A DNA stretch of 64,000 nt, from the NCBI RefSeq assembly GCF_047730065.1, contig NZ_CP159829.1, positions 1,054,001 to 1,118,000 on the forward strand, in the 5' to 3' direction. The notes beneath the pieces are model-generated. The model was not told the origin of the DNA and searched no databases. It saw only the letters and a list, made by a program, of their open reading frames with translations. The translations under genes and the position numbers were made by a program. Source of the DNA: Njordibacter sp028825405. GTDB taxonomy: Bacteria > Pseudomonadota > Gammaproteobacteria > Pseudomonadales > Balneatricaceae. Of the stretch, positions 33,642 to 41,668 are shown piece after piece. Numbering within the stretch: the stretch's first letter is position 1; each line of letters starts with the position of its first letter.

Positions 33642-34850
33642 ATGGATGCGTCTATGTCTGATACGTTCTCACCCACCTCCCCACCTCCTAATAATATCAT
33701 TGCCTTAACAGATCAATTGCTGGATGTTGCAGCCACTGCTGGGGCTTCTGATTTACATCTGGAACCTCTGTCACAGAGTATGCGTATTCGTATGCGTGTC
33801 GATGGCCTTATGCGGCTATTAGACCCACCTTTTGATCAACTTTTAGGGTCTGTGGCCATGGCCCTAGTCGTGCGCTTACAGCTGATTTCAGATATGGATA
33901 TTAGTGAGTCCCATCGACCACAAGATGGCAGTTTTCAATGGCAACTAAACGACAAGCAGGTCGATATAAGGTGCAGTAGTTTGGCAGGACAATGGGGTGA
34001 AAAGTTAGTCCTGCGATTGCATTGGAAACAACAAAATATAGACCTTAATGAGCAAGGTTTATCGATTAAACAGTTACAAATTGTCATTCGTCAGCTGAGT
34101 AAACCACAAGGACTTATCTTGGCCACAGGCCCAACAGGCAGCGGTAAAACGATGTTCTTATATAGTTGCCTGAAATATATTGAAGTACCTCATATTAATA
34201 TTGTTAGTGCTGAAGATCCTATAGAAATTGGGTTAGAGGGAGTCCATCAAGTTGCCGTAAATACTCACATTAACCTATCTTTTAATCAGATCCTCAGGGC
34301 TTTGCTTAGACAGGATCCTGATGTGATCATGCTGGGAGAGTTACGCGATTTTGATAGCGCAGATGTTGCGCTAAAGGCTGCACAAACTGGGCATCTATTG
34401 CTGACTTCCATGCACACTCATAGTATTAGTGAGGCTATGCACCGATGCCACGGTTTGGGGGTAGATATGTTGGCTTTTAGTTATTGTTTGAGTTTGATTA
34501 TTAATCAGCGATTAGTGCGCCAGCTCTGTGATCAGTGCAAGCAACCTATGACTCAGTCACAGTTAGCTATAATGACAAGTGCCGAGTGGTTAGATGCAGT
34601 GGCAACCTACGAATTTAGCTTTGGAGCGGTGAATCCATGTGTGCCTGCAAGCTGTGACTCTTGTCATGGAGGCTATAGGGGACGAGCAGGGGTGTTTGAT
34701 TTAATGGTCATGGATGCATCTAAACGAGATTCAGTGGCCCAGCGACAAGTGCATAGCCTGGATCAAAATTTTGGAGTTCGCCGCCAGGGTTTATGGCGCG
34801 TCCTTGCAGGGCATACCAGCGTTGAAGAAGTGAATCGAGTGACTTGGTAA
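33642..34850 (+). CDS. GspE/PilB-family pilus ATPase, short form
   Basis: A type II/IV secretion ATPase of 402 aa. Walker A is ATGPTGSGKT (about 160-169), the Asp box SAEDPIEI, Walker B LRQDPDVIMLGELRD and the His box TGHLLLTSMHTH. A C-terminal cysteine set (CDQCKQP and CVPASCDSCHGG) forms the zinc site of PilB/GspE-type extension motors. The usual N-terminal MshEN/N1 domain of PilB (about 150-200 residues) is missing, making the protein similar in size to ComGA. It powers pilus assembly on the cytoplasmic face of the membrane. It overlaps the PilC-like gene by one base (TAATG). Confidence 0.9.
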   Translation: MDASMSDTFSPTSPPPNNIIALTDQLLDVAATAGASDLHLEPLSQSMRIRMRVDGLMRLLDPPFDQLLGSVAMALVVRLQLISDMDISESHRPQDGSFQWQLNDKQVDIRCSSLAGQWGEKLVLRLHWKQQNIDLNEQGLSIKQLQIVIRQLSKPQGLILATGPTGSGKTMFLYSCLKYIEVPHINIVSAEDPIEIGLEGVHQVAVNTHINLSFNQILRALLRQDPDVIMLGELRDFDSADVALKAAQTGHLLLTSMHTHSISEAMHRCHGLGVDMLAFSYCLSLIINQRLVRQLCDQCKQPMTQSQLAIMTSAEWLDAVATYEFSFGAVNPCVPASCDSCHGGYRGRAGVFDLMVMDASKRDSVAQRQVHSLDQNFGVRRQGLWRVLAGHTSVEEVNRVTW

Positions 34851-36040
34851 TGTGGCATTGGTGGGTATGGTTTGGGGTGGATGCAAAGCACATTCAGTGC
34901 AGTGGCATCTGTCAGTGCCCTAGCCGTCAGTTACTTCGATCTAAGTTGGCCTTAGAGGGCATTGAATTAGACCTAGGTGAGCCTCTTTGGCCTTGGCACC
35001 GATCTTGGCCTAAGCACATCAAAAACAAGCATTTACAAAAATTATTGCAACAATGGTCGCAACTCTTGAGTGCGGGGTTACCTTTATTGACCTGTGTCAC
35101 TTTGGTTCGCATTGAGGAAGCACCACCTCGACTCCGTTATGAACTAATTGAGTTCAAAAATGCCCTACTCACAGGAGTAAAGTTTTCCCAAGCCTTATCC
35201 CAAAGTGGTCTCTTTCCAACCCACTTGGTGCAACTTGTTGCAGCTGGCGAAGTGAGTGGGGAACTGGCACATCTATTGGAACAAATATATGAACAGTATA
35301 GCCACCAAGAAAACCTAAAACGTCGCTTCAAACGAAGTTTGTTTATGCCTGCAGTCACCCTGTTGAGTGGTTGCATAGTGAGTCTATTAATTATCTATTG
35401 GGTTGTCCCCCAAGTTGCAAGCTTATACACCTCAGGGGTTTATGAATTGCCTGTTATGACCCGTTGGTTGATGAGCTTTTCCCATGTGGCCAAGTCAAGT
35501 GGCTGGGCTATGGTAGGGGTTTTACTATTCACTTATATGACTTGGGCATGGCTCTGGTCTATGCCCAAGACAAGAGTGTCTTTAGAGCGCCTATTGTGGG
35601 GTATTCCAGGCCTTGGCCAGTTAATGTATTTACACAGCCAAGCACAATTATTCTTAGTCCTTTCCATGACCTTTAATGCGCGCGTACCATTATTAGATTG
35701 CCTTACTTTAGCGGCTAATAGCAGCCCATGGGAGCATGTTAATCGAGATCTGGAAAAAGCCATTTTAGGGTTAAACCAAGGCCAAACTTTGAGTCAAATG
35801 TTAGTTAAAATGGGATGGCAAGCACCAGCTCTGCAGCTTATTCGGGTTGGCGAAGCAGATGGAGATTTGGCCTTGAGTTTTACTCAATTACAAACCTATT
35901 ATGAAGCTCAAGTCATTAATCAAAGTCAGTGGTTAGAGCAGTTATTGGAACCCATATTACTTTTGCTAGTAGCGATTTTTGTCGGTTCAATTCTAGTCGC
36001 TTTATACCTACCATTGTTTCAGATAGGACAAATGATGTGA
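34850..36040 (+). CDS. PilC/GspF-family inner-membrane pilus assembly protein
   Basis: 396 aa with two GspF cytoplasmic domains (about 55-180 and 255-375) and three membrane spans (about 165-190, 215-240, 365-392). Motifs include QLLSAGLPLLTCV and LVQLVAAGEVSGELAHLLE in the first domain and RVGEADGDLALSF in the second. It is the platform protein on which the PilB-like ATPase acts. ATG 34850 overlaps the ATPase stop. Unlike most pilBC loci, no prepilin peptidase gene (pilD) follows; coaE comes next. Confidence 0.9.
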   Translation: MWHWWVWFGVDAKHIQCSGICQCPSRQLLRSKLALEGIELDLGEPLWPWHRSWPKHIKNKHLQKLLQQWSQLLSAGLPLLTCVTLVRIEEAPPRLRYELIEFKNALLTGVKFSQALSQSGLFPTHLVQLVAAGEVSGELAHLLEQIYEQYSHQENLKRRFKRSLFMPAVTLLSGCIVSLLIIYWVVPQVASLYTSGVYELPVMTRWLMSFSHVAKSSGWAMVGVLLFTYMTWAWLWSMPKTRVSLERLLWGIPGLGQLMYLHSQAQLFLVLSMTFNARVPLLDCLTLAANSSPWEHVNRDLEKAILGLNQGQTLSQMLVKMGWQAPALQLIRVGEADGDLALSFTQLQTYYEAQVINQSQWLEQLLEPILLLLVAIFVGSILVALYLPLFQIGQMM

Positions 36041-36094
36041 CCCTACAAGACTACTGATATAATAAACATTGTTGGTTTAGAGCGAGTTGTGAAT

Positions 36095-36694
36095 ATGATT
36101 ATTGGCCTTACAGGTGGCATAGGTAGTGGTAAAAGTGCTGTCAGCGCTCAGCTCAAAGCCCTTGGTATTGTGGTGGTTGATGCTGATCAAGTGGCTAGAG
36201 ATGTTGTGGTAATAGGGAGTCCTGCGCTAGAGCGTATTGCCCAACACTTCGGTATGCAGATTTTACTAGAAGATGGTACCTTAAACCGAGCTAAGTTACG
36301 CCAATGTATATTTGCTGATAAGGCACAAAAGCAATGGTTAGAAGCATTATTGCACCCACTCATTGGTGCAGCAATTACACAGCAACTGGCGCTCGCTTCG
36401 AGTGTATACGTAGTGCTAGAATCCCCTTTATTGTTAGAGACATCACAACATAAAACCACAGATTTTGTGGTCGTTGTAGACGCTAGTGAAACACTTCAAC
36501 GTGAGCGAGCCTGTCAGAGAGACGGCGCTACACGGGAGCAGATTGATGCTATTATTCATAGCCAAATGACACGCCAAAAACGCTTAGATAAGGCACATTG
36601 GGTGATAGATAATCAACAAGATTTAACCCATCTCAAAGCCCAAGTGCTTCAATTACATGATCACCTTTGCAAAATCACGGAACACCCCTTATGA
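36095..36694 (+). CDS. coaE: Dephospho-CoA kinase
   Basis: A 199-aa P-loop kinase that phosphorylates dephospho-CoA, the last step of coenzyme A synthesis. Motifs are GLTGGIGSGKSAVS (P-loop), VVDADQVARDVV, and the LID-type ESPLLLET. ATG 36095 gives the standard IIGLTGG start; GTG 36089 two codons earlier is the alternative. The pilC-coaE-yacG order is the Pseudomonas pil locus order minus pilD. It overlaps yacG by ATGA. Confidence 0.96.
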   Translation: MIIGLTGGIGSGKSAVSAQLKALGIVVVDADQVARDVVVIGSPALERIAQHFGMQILLEDGTLNRAKLRQCIFADKAQKQWLEALLHPLIGAAITQQLALASSVYVVLESPLLLETSQHKTTDFVVVVDASETLQRERACQRDGATREQIDAIIHSQMTRQKRLDKAHWVIDNQQDLTHLKAQVLQLHDHLCKITEHPL

Positions 36695-36888
36695 GCCAAT
36701 ATCCTTGTCCACAGTGCCAAAAAAATCTCACTTGGAACCTTGATAATGCCCACAGACCCTTTTGTAGCGAGCGCTGTCAAAAAATTGATCTAGGCGCATG
36801 GGCCAGTGGAGAATATGCTATCGCTGGCGATGAATTGGAAAATGATTTCTCTAGCGCGTTGTTGGAGCCTGTCGATCAACAAGATTAA
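36691..36888 (+). CDS. yacG: DNA gyrase inhibitor YacG
   Basis: A 65-aa zinc-binding protein with the four-cysteine site CPQC...FCSERC and the following KIDLGAWASGEYAI segment that marks the family. It inhibits DNA gyrase by binding GyrB and blocking DNA binding. ATG 36691 overlaps the coaE stop (ATGA), giving the typical 65-aa length; longer readings into coaE are not used. Confidence 0.95.
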   Translation: MSQYPCPQCQKNLTWNLDNAHRPFCSERCQKIDLGAWASGEYAIAGDELENDFSSALLEPVDQQD

Positions 36889-36949
36889 TTTAAAGGCTGG
36901 ACGTTAAATCTAGTTTCAATCATTTCCTGCAAAAACTCAAATCGAAACT

Positions 36950-36982
36950 ATAGTTAAACGATAGTTAAACGATAGTTAATGG
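36950..36982 (+). repeat. 11-bp tandem repeat upstream of the pilin gene
   Basis: Three 11-base units: ATAGTTAAACG at 36950-36960 and 36961-36971, then ATAGTTAATGG at 36972-36982. It lies 47-79 bases before the pilin ATG. A spacing of one helical turn would put repeated sites on one DNA face, so it may be a regulator site. Confidence 0.82.
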
Positions 36983-37028
36983 AATTGGTCTAAATAGCTA
37001 ATCACTGGAGTGTGATTTGAGGTATGCC

Positions 37029-37475
37029 ATGGAAAGCCACCTTAAAAGAGAGACGCAGTATTTTCGAATCAGTAAGGCGTTTTCATTACTTGAATTACTG
37101 CTAGTAGTCGCTTTAATTGGAATTTTAGCCGCTTTCGCAGTGCCTACCTATAAAACGTACCTTCAAAAAACACGATTTATGGAAGTCGTGCAGCATAGTC
37201 ATTCCATACGTGTTGCTCAGTCCGCTTGTTTATTGCAAGTGGGAGATAATATCAGTGCTTGTGATACCTTTGCCGAGTTGGCTGTGCCTGAACTCAGCAA
37301 CAGTACTAATATTCAAGCTATCACCTTAACTTTGAACACGGGTATGATCACAGGTACCGGAACTCCAGTTGCTGGAAGTTATACTTTTACTCTGACTCCC
37401 AGTATCAACGACGATGGCTTATTAACTTACACCTTCGGTGGTAGCTGTTTAAGCGTGGGTTTCTGTCGCAGTTAA
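37029..37475 (+). CDS. Type IV pilin-like protein
   Basis: A 148-aa prepilin: a 17-residue charged leader, then the type III signal FSLLELLLVVALIGILAAF, with Glu at mature position 5. The residue before the cleavage site is Ala (SKA|F), where nearly all prepilins have Gly. Four cysteines are present; the last two (CLSVGFC) would close a C-terminal D-loop, and the others are at SACLL and SACDTF. It resembles PilE/PilA-type pilins. ATG 37029 is preferred to TTG 37017, since GAGGT at 37019-37023 lies 5 bases upstream of it. It may be the pilin of the nearby PilB/PilC pair or a competence pilin. Confidence 0.88.
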   Translation: MESHLKRETQYFRISKAFSLLELLLVVALIGILAAFAVPTYKTYLQKTRFMEVVQHSHSIRVAQSACLLQVGDNISACDTFAELAVPELSNSTNIQAITLTLNTGMITGTGTPVAGSYTFTLTPSINDDGLLTYTFGGSCLSVGFCRS

Positions 37476-37485
37476 AGACATGATC

Positions 37486-39084
37486 TTAGTAATGACTTAG
37501 GGCTTGATTCACAAGGTATTCCGAATAAGTTCCATGAAAGTCAATTAAGCTACGCGCTTTTATTTCTACCACCCTTGTGGCTAATGACGATACAAACTCA
37601 CGGTCATGACTGACAAATATCAAGGTTCCATTATAAGTTTTTAGGGCTTTATTGAGAGATTCAATAGCTTCCATGTCTAAGTGATTTGTCGGTTCATCCA
37701 TAATTAATACGTTGGTGTCTTGCATCATCAGCTTACCAAATAATAAGCGATTCTTTTCTCCACCTGAGCATACGGCGACTTTTTTAAGGTAGTCATCTGC
37801 GGTAAATAGTAAACGTCCCAACATACTTCTTACAGTAAGATCGTCATGTTTTGCTGTACGCCATTTTGACATCCAATCGAACAGGGTTAAATCGCAGTTA
37901 AAATCGTCGTTGCTGTCTTGTGGGCAGTAACCTAAAACAGCGTTCTCTGACCATTTTATTACCCCTTGATTAGCTTTGAGTTGGTTCAATAAACAACGCA
38001 AGAAAGTAGTTTTACCTGCACCATTTTCGCCAATAACAGCCAGTTTTGAACCTGCTTCCAGAATTAGTTCGCCATTATTAAATAAACTTTCACCTTCAAA
38101 ACCATGACTGAGTTTTTCTAACACGAGTGCTTGACGATGGAGTTTCTTATGGGCGCTAAAGTCAATATAGGGAGACATACGACTTGATGCGATGACTTCA
38201 TCTAACTGTATTTTTTCTAATCGTTTAGCTCTTGATGAGGCCTGTTTAGCTTTGGATGCGTTAGCCGAAAATCGAGCCACAAATTGTTGTAATTCTTCAC
38301 GCTCAGCGCTTTTTTTCGCATTTTCTGAATGCAGTTGTTCTTGTACTAGATTAGAGGCAGAGGTGTAAGCCTCGTAATTACCAGCATAGATGCGTAATTC
38401 ACCATAGTCGATATCAGCCATATGCGTGCACACAGAATTTAGAAAGTAGCGATCATGAGAGATGATGATCATCGTGCTGCGACGGTCATTTAGTACTTCA
38501 GTGAGCCAGTTAATCGTAGTGATATCAAGGTTGTTAGTGGGTTCGTCTAATAACAAAATATCTGGGTCTGCAAACAATGCTTGGGCTAGTAGTACGCGTA
38601 ATTTCCAGCCAGGCGCCACTTGTGACATAAGTCCCCAGTGGAAAGACTCATCGATACCCGCTTGAGTCAATATCTCTGCCGCTCGACTTTCGGCACTATA
38701 ACCGTCCATCTCAGCAAACTCAACTTCTAATTCTGCCACCTTCATACCGTCGTCTTCACTCATTTCTGATTGACTATATATGGCTTCTCGGGCTTGCTTC
38801 ACTTGCCAGAGCCGGGTGTCACCCATGATCACCGCATCAATGACCGTGAACTCTTCAAAGGCAAACTGATTTTGGCTCAAGGTACCCACGGTGTCAGTGG
38901 GAGAGAATGAAACATTGCCAGCAGATGGTGTGAGTTCACCACTGAGTATTTTCATGAATGTGGATTTACCACACCCATTAGCGCCAATGAGGCCATAACG
39001 ATTGCCATGACCAAATTTTGCTGAAATGTTTTCGAATAGTGGCTTCGCGCCAAACTGCATGGTGATATTTGCGGTAGTAATCAA
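37486..39084 (-). CDS. ybiT: ABC-F family ATPase (YbiT-like)
   Basis: 532 aa with two ABC ATPase domains and no membrane domain, so a ribosome-acting ABC-F protein. Walker A motifs are GANGCGKST and GENGAGKTT; Walker B are DILLLDEPTNNLD and VLIMDEPTNHLDME; the second signature is SGGEKNRLLFG. The linker between domains (about 240-320) is charged and helical, as in ABC-F proteins that enter the ribosomal E site. Length and pattern fit YbiT rather than Uup or EttA. It is convergent with the pilin gene. Confidence 0.9.
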   Translation of the reverse strand: MITTANITMQFGAKPLFENISAKFGHGNRYGLIGANGCGKSTFMKILSGELTPSAGNVSFSPTDTVGTLSQNQFAFEEFTVIDAVIMGDTRLWQVKQAREAIYSQSEMSEDDGMKVAELEVEFAEMDGYSAESRAAEILTQAGIDESFHWGLMSQVAPGWKLRVLLAQALFADPDILLLDEPTNNLDITTINWLTEVLNDRRSTMIIISHDRYFLNSVCTHMADIDYGELRIYAGNYEAYTSASNLVQEQLHSENAKKSAEREELQQFVARFSANASKAKQASSRAKRLEKIQLDEVIASSRMSPYIDFSAHKKLHRQALVLEKLSHGFEGESLFNNGELILEAGSKLAVIGENGAGKTTFLRCLLNQLKANQGVIKWSENAVLGYCPQDSNDDFNCDLTLFDWMSKWRTAKHDDLTVRSMLGRLLFTADDYLKKVAVCSGGEKNRLLFGKLMMQDTNVLIMDEPTNHLDMEAIESLNKALKTYNGTLIFVSHDREFVSSLATRVVEIKARSLIDFHGTYSEYLVNQALSHY

Positions 39085-39144
39085 GGGGTATAGGCTGCAA
39101 GTGAAATTAGGGCGCGTAGTCTAACAGCTACATGCCTGTGAGGT

Positions 39145-39729
39145 CTAACACAACCAACCCTTTAATTCAGCTTCATCAACTAATGGTTCAAGTAATTCCC
39201 ATAATTGTGGGCAGCCTTGCTTAATGCGGCTGCCATTGACTGCTTTGACCTGATCCTTGGTAATGCCGTGACTTTGCCAGCTGTGTCCCTGATCATTTAA
39301 ATTGTGAATTAAAGGTAAAGCTCTGTCTAATGCCTTAGCAAAGCGAGCATCTGCGCTTTTAGACGCCTCAAATTCATGCCACAGGGCAATGTACTCATCT
39401 CCCATGGCATTGGGTAGCATACCTAGAATACGCTGTGTGGCGGCAGCCTCTGCTTCCTCATGGGCGCTGCCTATGGCGGCGTATACAATCACATCACCAG
39501 TATCAATCTCACATAAATCATGAATGAGTAGCATGCGCAGTACTCGATTAATATCAACTGGCTGCGCCGCATAATCTTTTAGCATGAGTGCAGCAAGGGT
39601 GACTTGCCATGAGTGCTCTGCAGAATTTTCATAGCGCTCCATTCCCAAGGGGCGAGTTTTTCTCAGTACCGCTTTTAGCTCGTCGATTTGCTTCACAAAA
39701 TCGATGATTTGAATGAGGTCTTGCACCAT
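39145..39729 (-). CDS. HD-domain hydrolase (YfbR/YGK1-like nucleotidase)
   Basis: A 194-aa HD-superfamily hydrolase. Motifs are NSAEHSWQVTLAALML (H), LLIHDLCEIDTGD (HD) and DRALPLIHNL (D). The pattern resembles the YfbR 5'-deoxynucleotidases, which dephosphorylate dNMPs. It begins on a one-base overlap (TGATG) with the end of the enoyl-CoA hydratase gene, so the two are in one operon, though no metabolic link is evident. Confidence 0.85.
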   Translation of the reverse strand: MVQDLIQIIDFVKQIDELKAVLRKTRPLGMERYENSAEHSWQVTLAALMLKDYAAQPVDINRVLRMLLIHDLCEIDTGDVIVYAAIGSAHEEAEAAATQRILGMLPNAMGDEYIALWHEFEASKSADARFAKALDRALPLIHNLNDQGHSWQSHGITKDQVKAVNGSRIKQGCPQLWELLEPLVDEAELKGWLC

Positions 39730-40505
39730 CAGTTCCTAGATTTTTTGTTTATAAAAGCATTTAAACCACTTTGCGTGTCTGCATCTTTTAAATTATTGAC
39801 CATATGGTCGCTAGCATACGCGTAGGCTTTTCCGAGTTCCATGTCGAGTTGAGGGTAAAACATCGCTTTGCCGGTTCGCACTGCCGCTCTGGCTTTTTGA
39901 CTAATAGTGTTAGCTAATTCACGTGTCGCTGAAGTAAGTTCTTCAGCCGGCACAACACGATTTATTAAGCCCAGATTTTGTGCTTTATCAGGGCTAATGA
40001 ACTCCCCCGTTAATAACATTTCCATGGCATGCTTAGGGTGAATATTACGACTAAGAGCAACGGCTGGTGTGGCGCAAAAAAGTCCTAAATTAATGCCAGA
40101 TACTGCAAACCTGGCCTCATGAGATGCAATAGCAAGGTCACAGCTTGCTACTAATTGGCAGCCTGCGGCAGTGGCTATGCCTTGCACCTGGGCTATTACT
40201 GGAACAGAACACTGCACGATAGATTGCATGAGATGGCTGCACTGTTGGAATAGTTTCTGGTAATACTCTTGCTTAGCATTAGATTGCATTTGTTTAAGGT
40301 CATGACCGGCACAAAACGCTTTGCCAGTGGCCTTAATAATAATACAAGCCAGTTCACTATTCAGATTAGCTTGATTAATAGCTACTTGTAATGCTTGCAT
40401 CATTTCTTCAGATAAAGCGTTGAAACTACCAGGCTGGTTGAGGGTGAACTCTAACCAGTGATGATGGTCCTCTACGACGACATAGGGTGGTTTATCCTGG
40501 GCCAT
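39729..40505 (-). CDS. Enoyl-CoA hydratase/isomerase family protein
   Basis: A crotonase-fold protein of 258 aa. The oxyanion-hole segments are KAFCAGHDLKQM and GIATAAGCQLVASCDLAIA. The position that is Glu in classical hydratases (GGGCELA) is Gln here (AAGCQLV), so plain hydratase activity is uncertain. It resembles the ECHDC3-like subgroup more than FadB or PaaF. It is first gene of an operon with the HD hydrolase. The substrate is unknown. Confidence 0.85.
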   Translation of the reverse strand: MAQDKPPYVVVEDHHHWLEFTLNQPGSFNALSEEMMQALQVAINQANLNSELACIIIKATGKAFCAGHDLKQMQSNAKQEYYQKLFQQCSHLMQSIVQCSVPVIAQVQGIATAAGCQLVASCDLAIASHEARFAVSGINLGLFCATPAVALSRNIHPKHAMEMLLTGEFISPDKAQNLGLINRVVPAEELTSATRELANTISQKARAAVRTGKAMFYPQLDMELGKAYAYASDHMVNNLKDADTQSGLNAFINKKSRN

Positions 40506-40537
40506 AATAACAACTCCTTTGGTGTTTGATTGCGGGC

Positions 40538-40780
40538 TTATAAGTTAATTTGACGGTCAACCCACAGTGCCAGTTTATGCTGCATACTAGGCTGAGATAC
40601 CTGATTTTCTGGGAGCGGCTGAATCAATTTATCGTGGACCAAAAGTCGATATATGTACTCTATTTTATTAGCTGCAGAATCCGTCGCCTCAAATTGGGCA
40701 ACACCGCGTTTGTTGGCGTAGACTGTGCCTAAGGTAATGGCTTTTTTGAGCAGTTCTTTTTCATTCTTGAGTTTTTTCAT
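40538..40780 (-). CDS. DUF5062-like small protein
   Basis: An 80-aa basic helical protein, with MKKLKNEKELLKKAITLG at the start and EATDSAANKIEYIYRLLVHD in the middle. This looks like the DUF5062 family of gammaproteobacteria, of unknown function. It is on the minus strand between trxC and the enoyl-CoA hydratase-like gene. No enzyme motif is visible. Confidence 0.75.
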   Translation of the reverse strand: MKKLKNEKELLKKAITLGTVYANKRGVAQFEATDSAANKIEYIYRLLVHDKLIQPLPENQVSQPSMQHKLALWVDRQINL

Positions 40781-40809
40781 GATCCATTTTGCTCCAATGG
40801 GTTCAAACG

Positions 40810-41250
40810 TTAACCTGATTTAGTCACAGCATTAGTTAGCCATTGCTCGAATTGCTGCTGTGGTAAAGCACCACTAAGTTGGTCGACAACTTTACCATTT
40901 TTAAATACCATTAAGGTAGGAATGCTGCGTATATTGTATTGAGACCCCAGCATTTGTTCGGCCTCAGTATCGACCTTTACAAAGCGCATTTCACTTGCCT
41001 TAGTTTGAGCAACTTGCTCAAAGACAGGTGCAAAACCAACACAAGGTCCACACCAAGGTGCCCAAAAGTCGACAACAACAGGCATATCGCCTTCAATAAG
41101 AGCCTTAAAATTTGATCCAGTGCCTGCTATCGGTTTGCCACTAAATAAAGCATTTTTACACGCACCACACTTAGGGTCTTCTACCACTCTTTCTGAAGGT
41201 ACTCGGTTATTTTTTCGGCAATGGGGACAGCGGCTAGTAATGATAGACAT
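40810..41250 (-). CDS. trxC: Thioredoxin TrxC (thioredoxin 2)
   Basis: 146 aa: an N-terminal zinc ribbon with two CxxC pairs (CPHC and CGAC, about residues 8-33) and a thioredoxin domain with the WCGPC active site (about 71-75). The cis-proline loop is RSIPTLMVF. The extra zinc domain separates TrxC from TrxA. It reduces cytoplasmic disulfides and is often linked with oxidative stress in this class of bacteria. Confidence 0.95.
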   Translation of the reverse strand: MSIITSRCPHCRKNNRVPSERVVEDPKCGACKNALFSGKPIAGTGSNFKALIEGDMPVVVDFWAPWCGPCVGFAPVFEQVAQTKASEMRFVKVDTEAEQMLGSQYNIRSIPTLMVFKNGKVVDQLSGALPQQQFEQWLTNAVTKSG

Positions 41251-41309
41251 TAATTCAGACTCTTTTAAGACGATGCTGTAGGCTCAAATAAAATGACGGT
41301 TGCAATAGT

Positions 41310-41591
41310 TTATTGATAAGTACAGTGGTAAGCAGTCTGTAGTATAACTTTGACGTCAAAACTACTATTCGCTTCTACTTCAAACTGATCACCATTAGTA
41401 AACGTGTGCCAGCTTTGGGTACCTGGTAGTTTGACTTCAAGCTCTCCATCAATGATGGTCATAATTTCATACTGACTGGTGCCAAAGATAAATTCACCAA
41501 TGTCCATAACACCAACAGTTGTAGCGAGGGTTTTGCCTTGAAAGGCGATGGACTTAACCTGATTATTGAAGTAGGAATTAACGCAAAGCAT
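41310..41591 (-). CDS. ppnP: Pyrimidine/purine nucleoside phosphorylase PpnP (YaiE)
   Basis: A 93-aa single-domain cupin with the PpnP layout: NSYFNNQVKSIAFQ, TTVGVMDIGEFIFGTSQYE and EANSSFDVKV...TYHCTYQ-type ending. It phosphorolyses a broad range of nucleosides to bases and ribose 1-phosphate. The length agrees with E. coli PpnP (94 aa). It stands alone on the minus strand. Confidence 0.93.
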   Translation of the reverse strand: MLCVNSYFNNQVKSIAFQGKTLATTVGVMDIGEFIFGTSQYEIMTIIDGELEVKLPGTQSWHTFTNGDQFEVEANSSFDVKVILQTAYHCTYQ

Positions 41592-41668
41592 AGGTCTGAT
41601 CTCTTGTTGAAAAATCGCAAAACCACATCTTGCCTGATTTGCCGATTAAATCATAGACTGTAAAGGAA

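Noticed and set aside
36058..36063. TATAAT before coaE as a promoter
   Set aside because: The hexamer is perfect, but no -35 was found at 16-18 bp; coaE is more likely read through from pilC.
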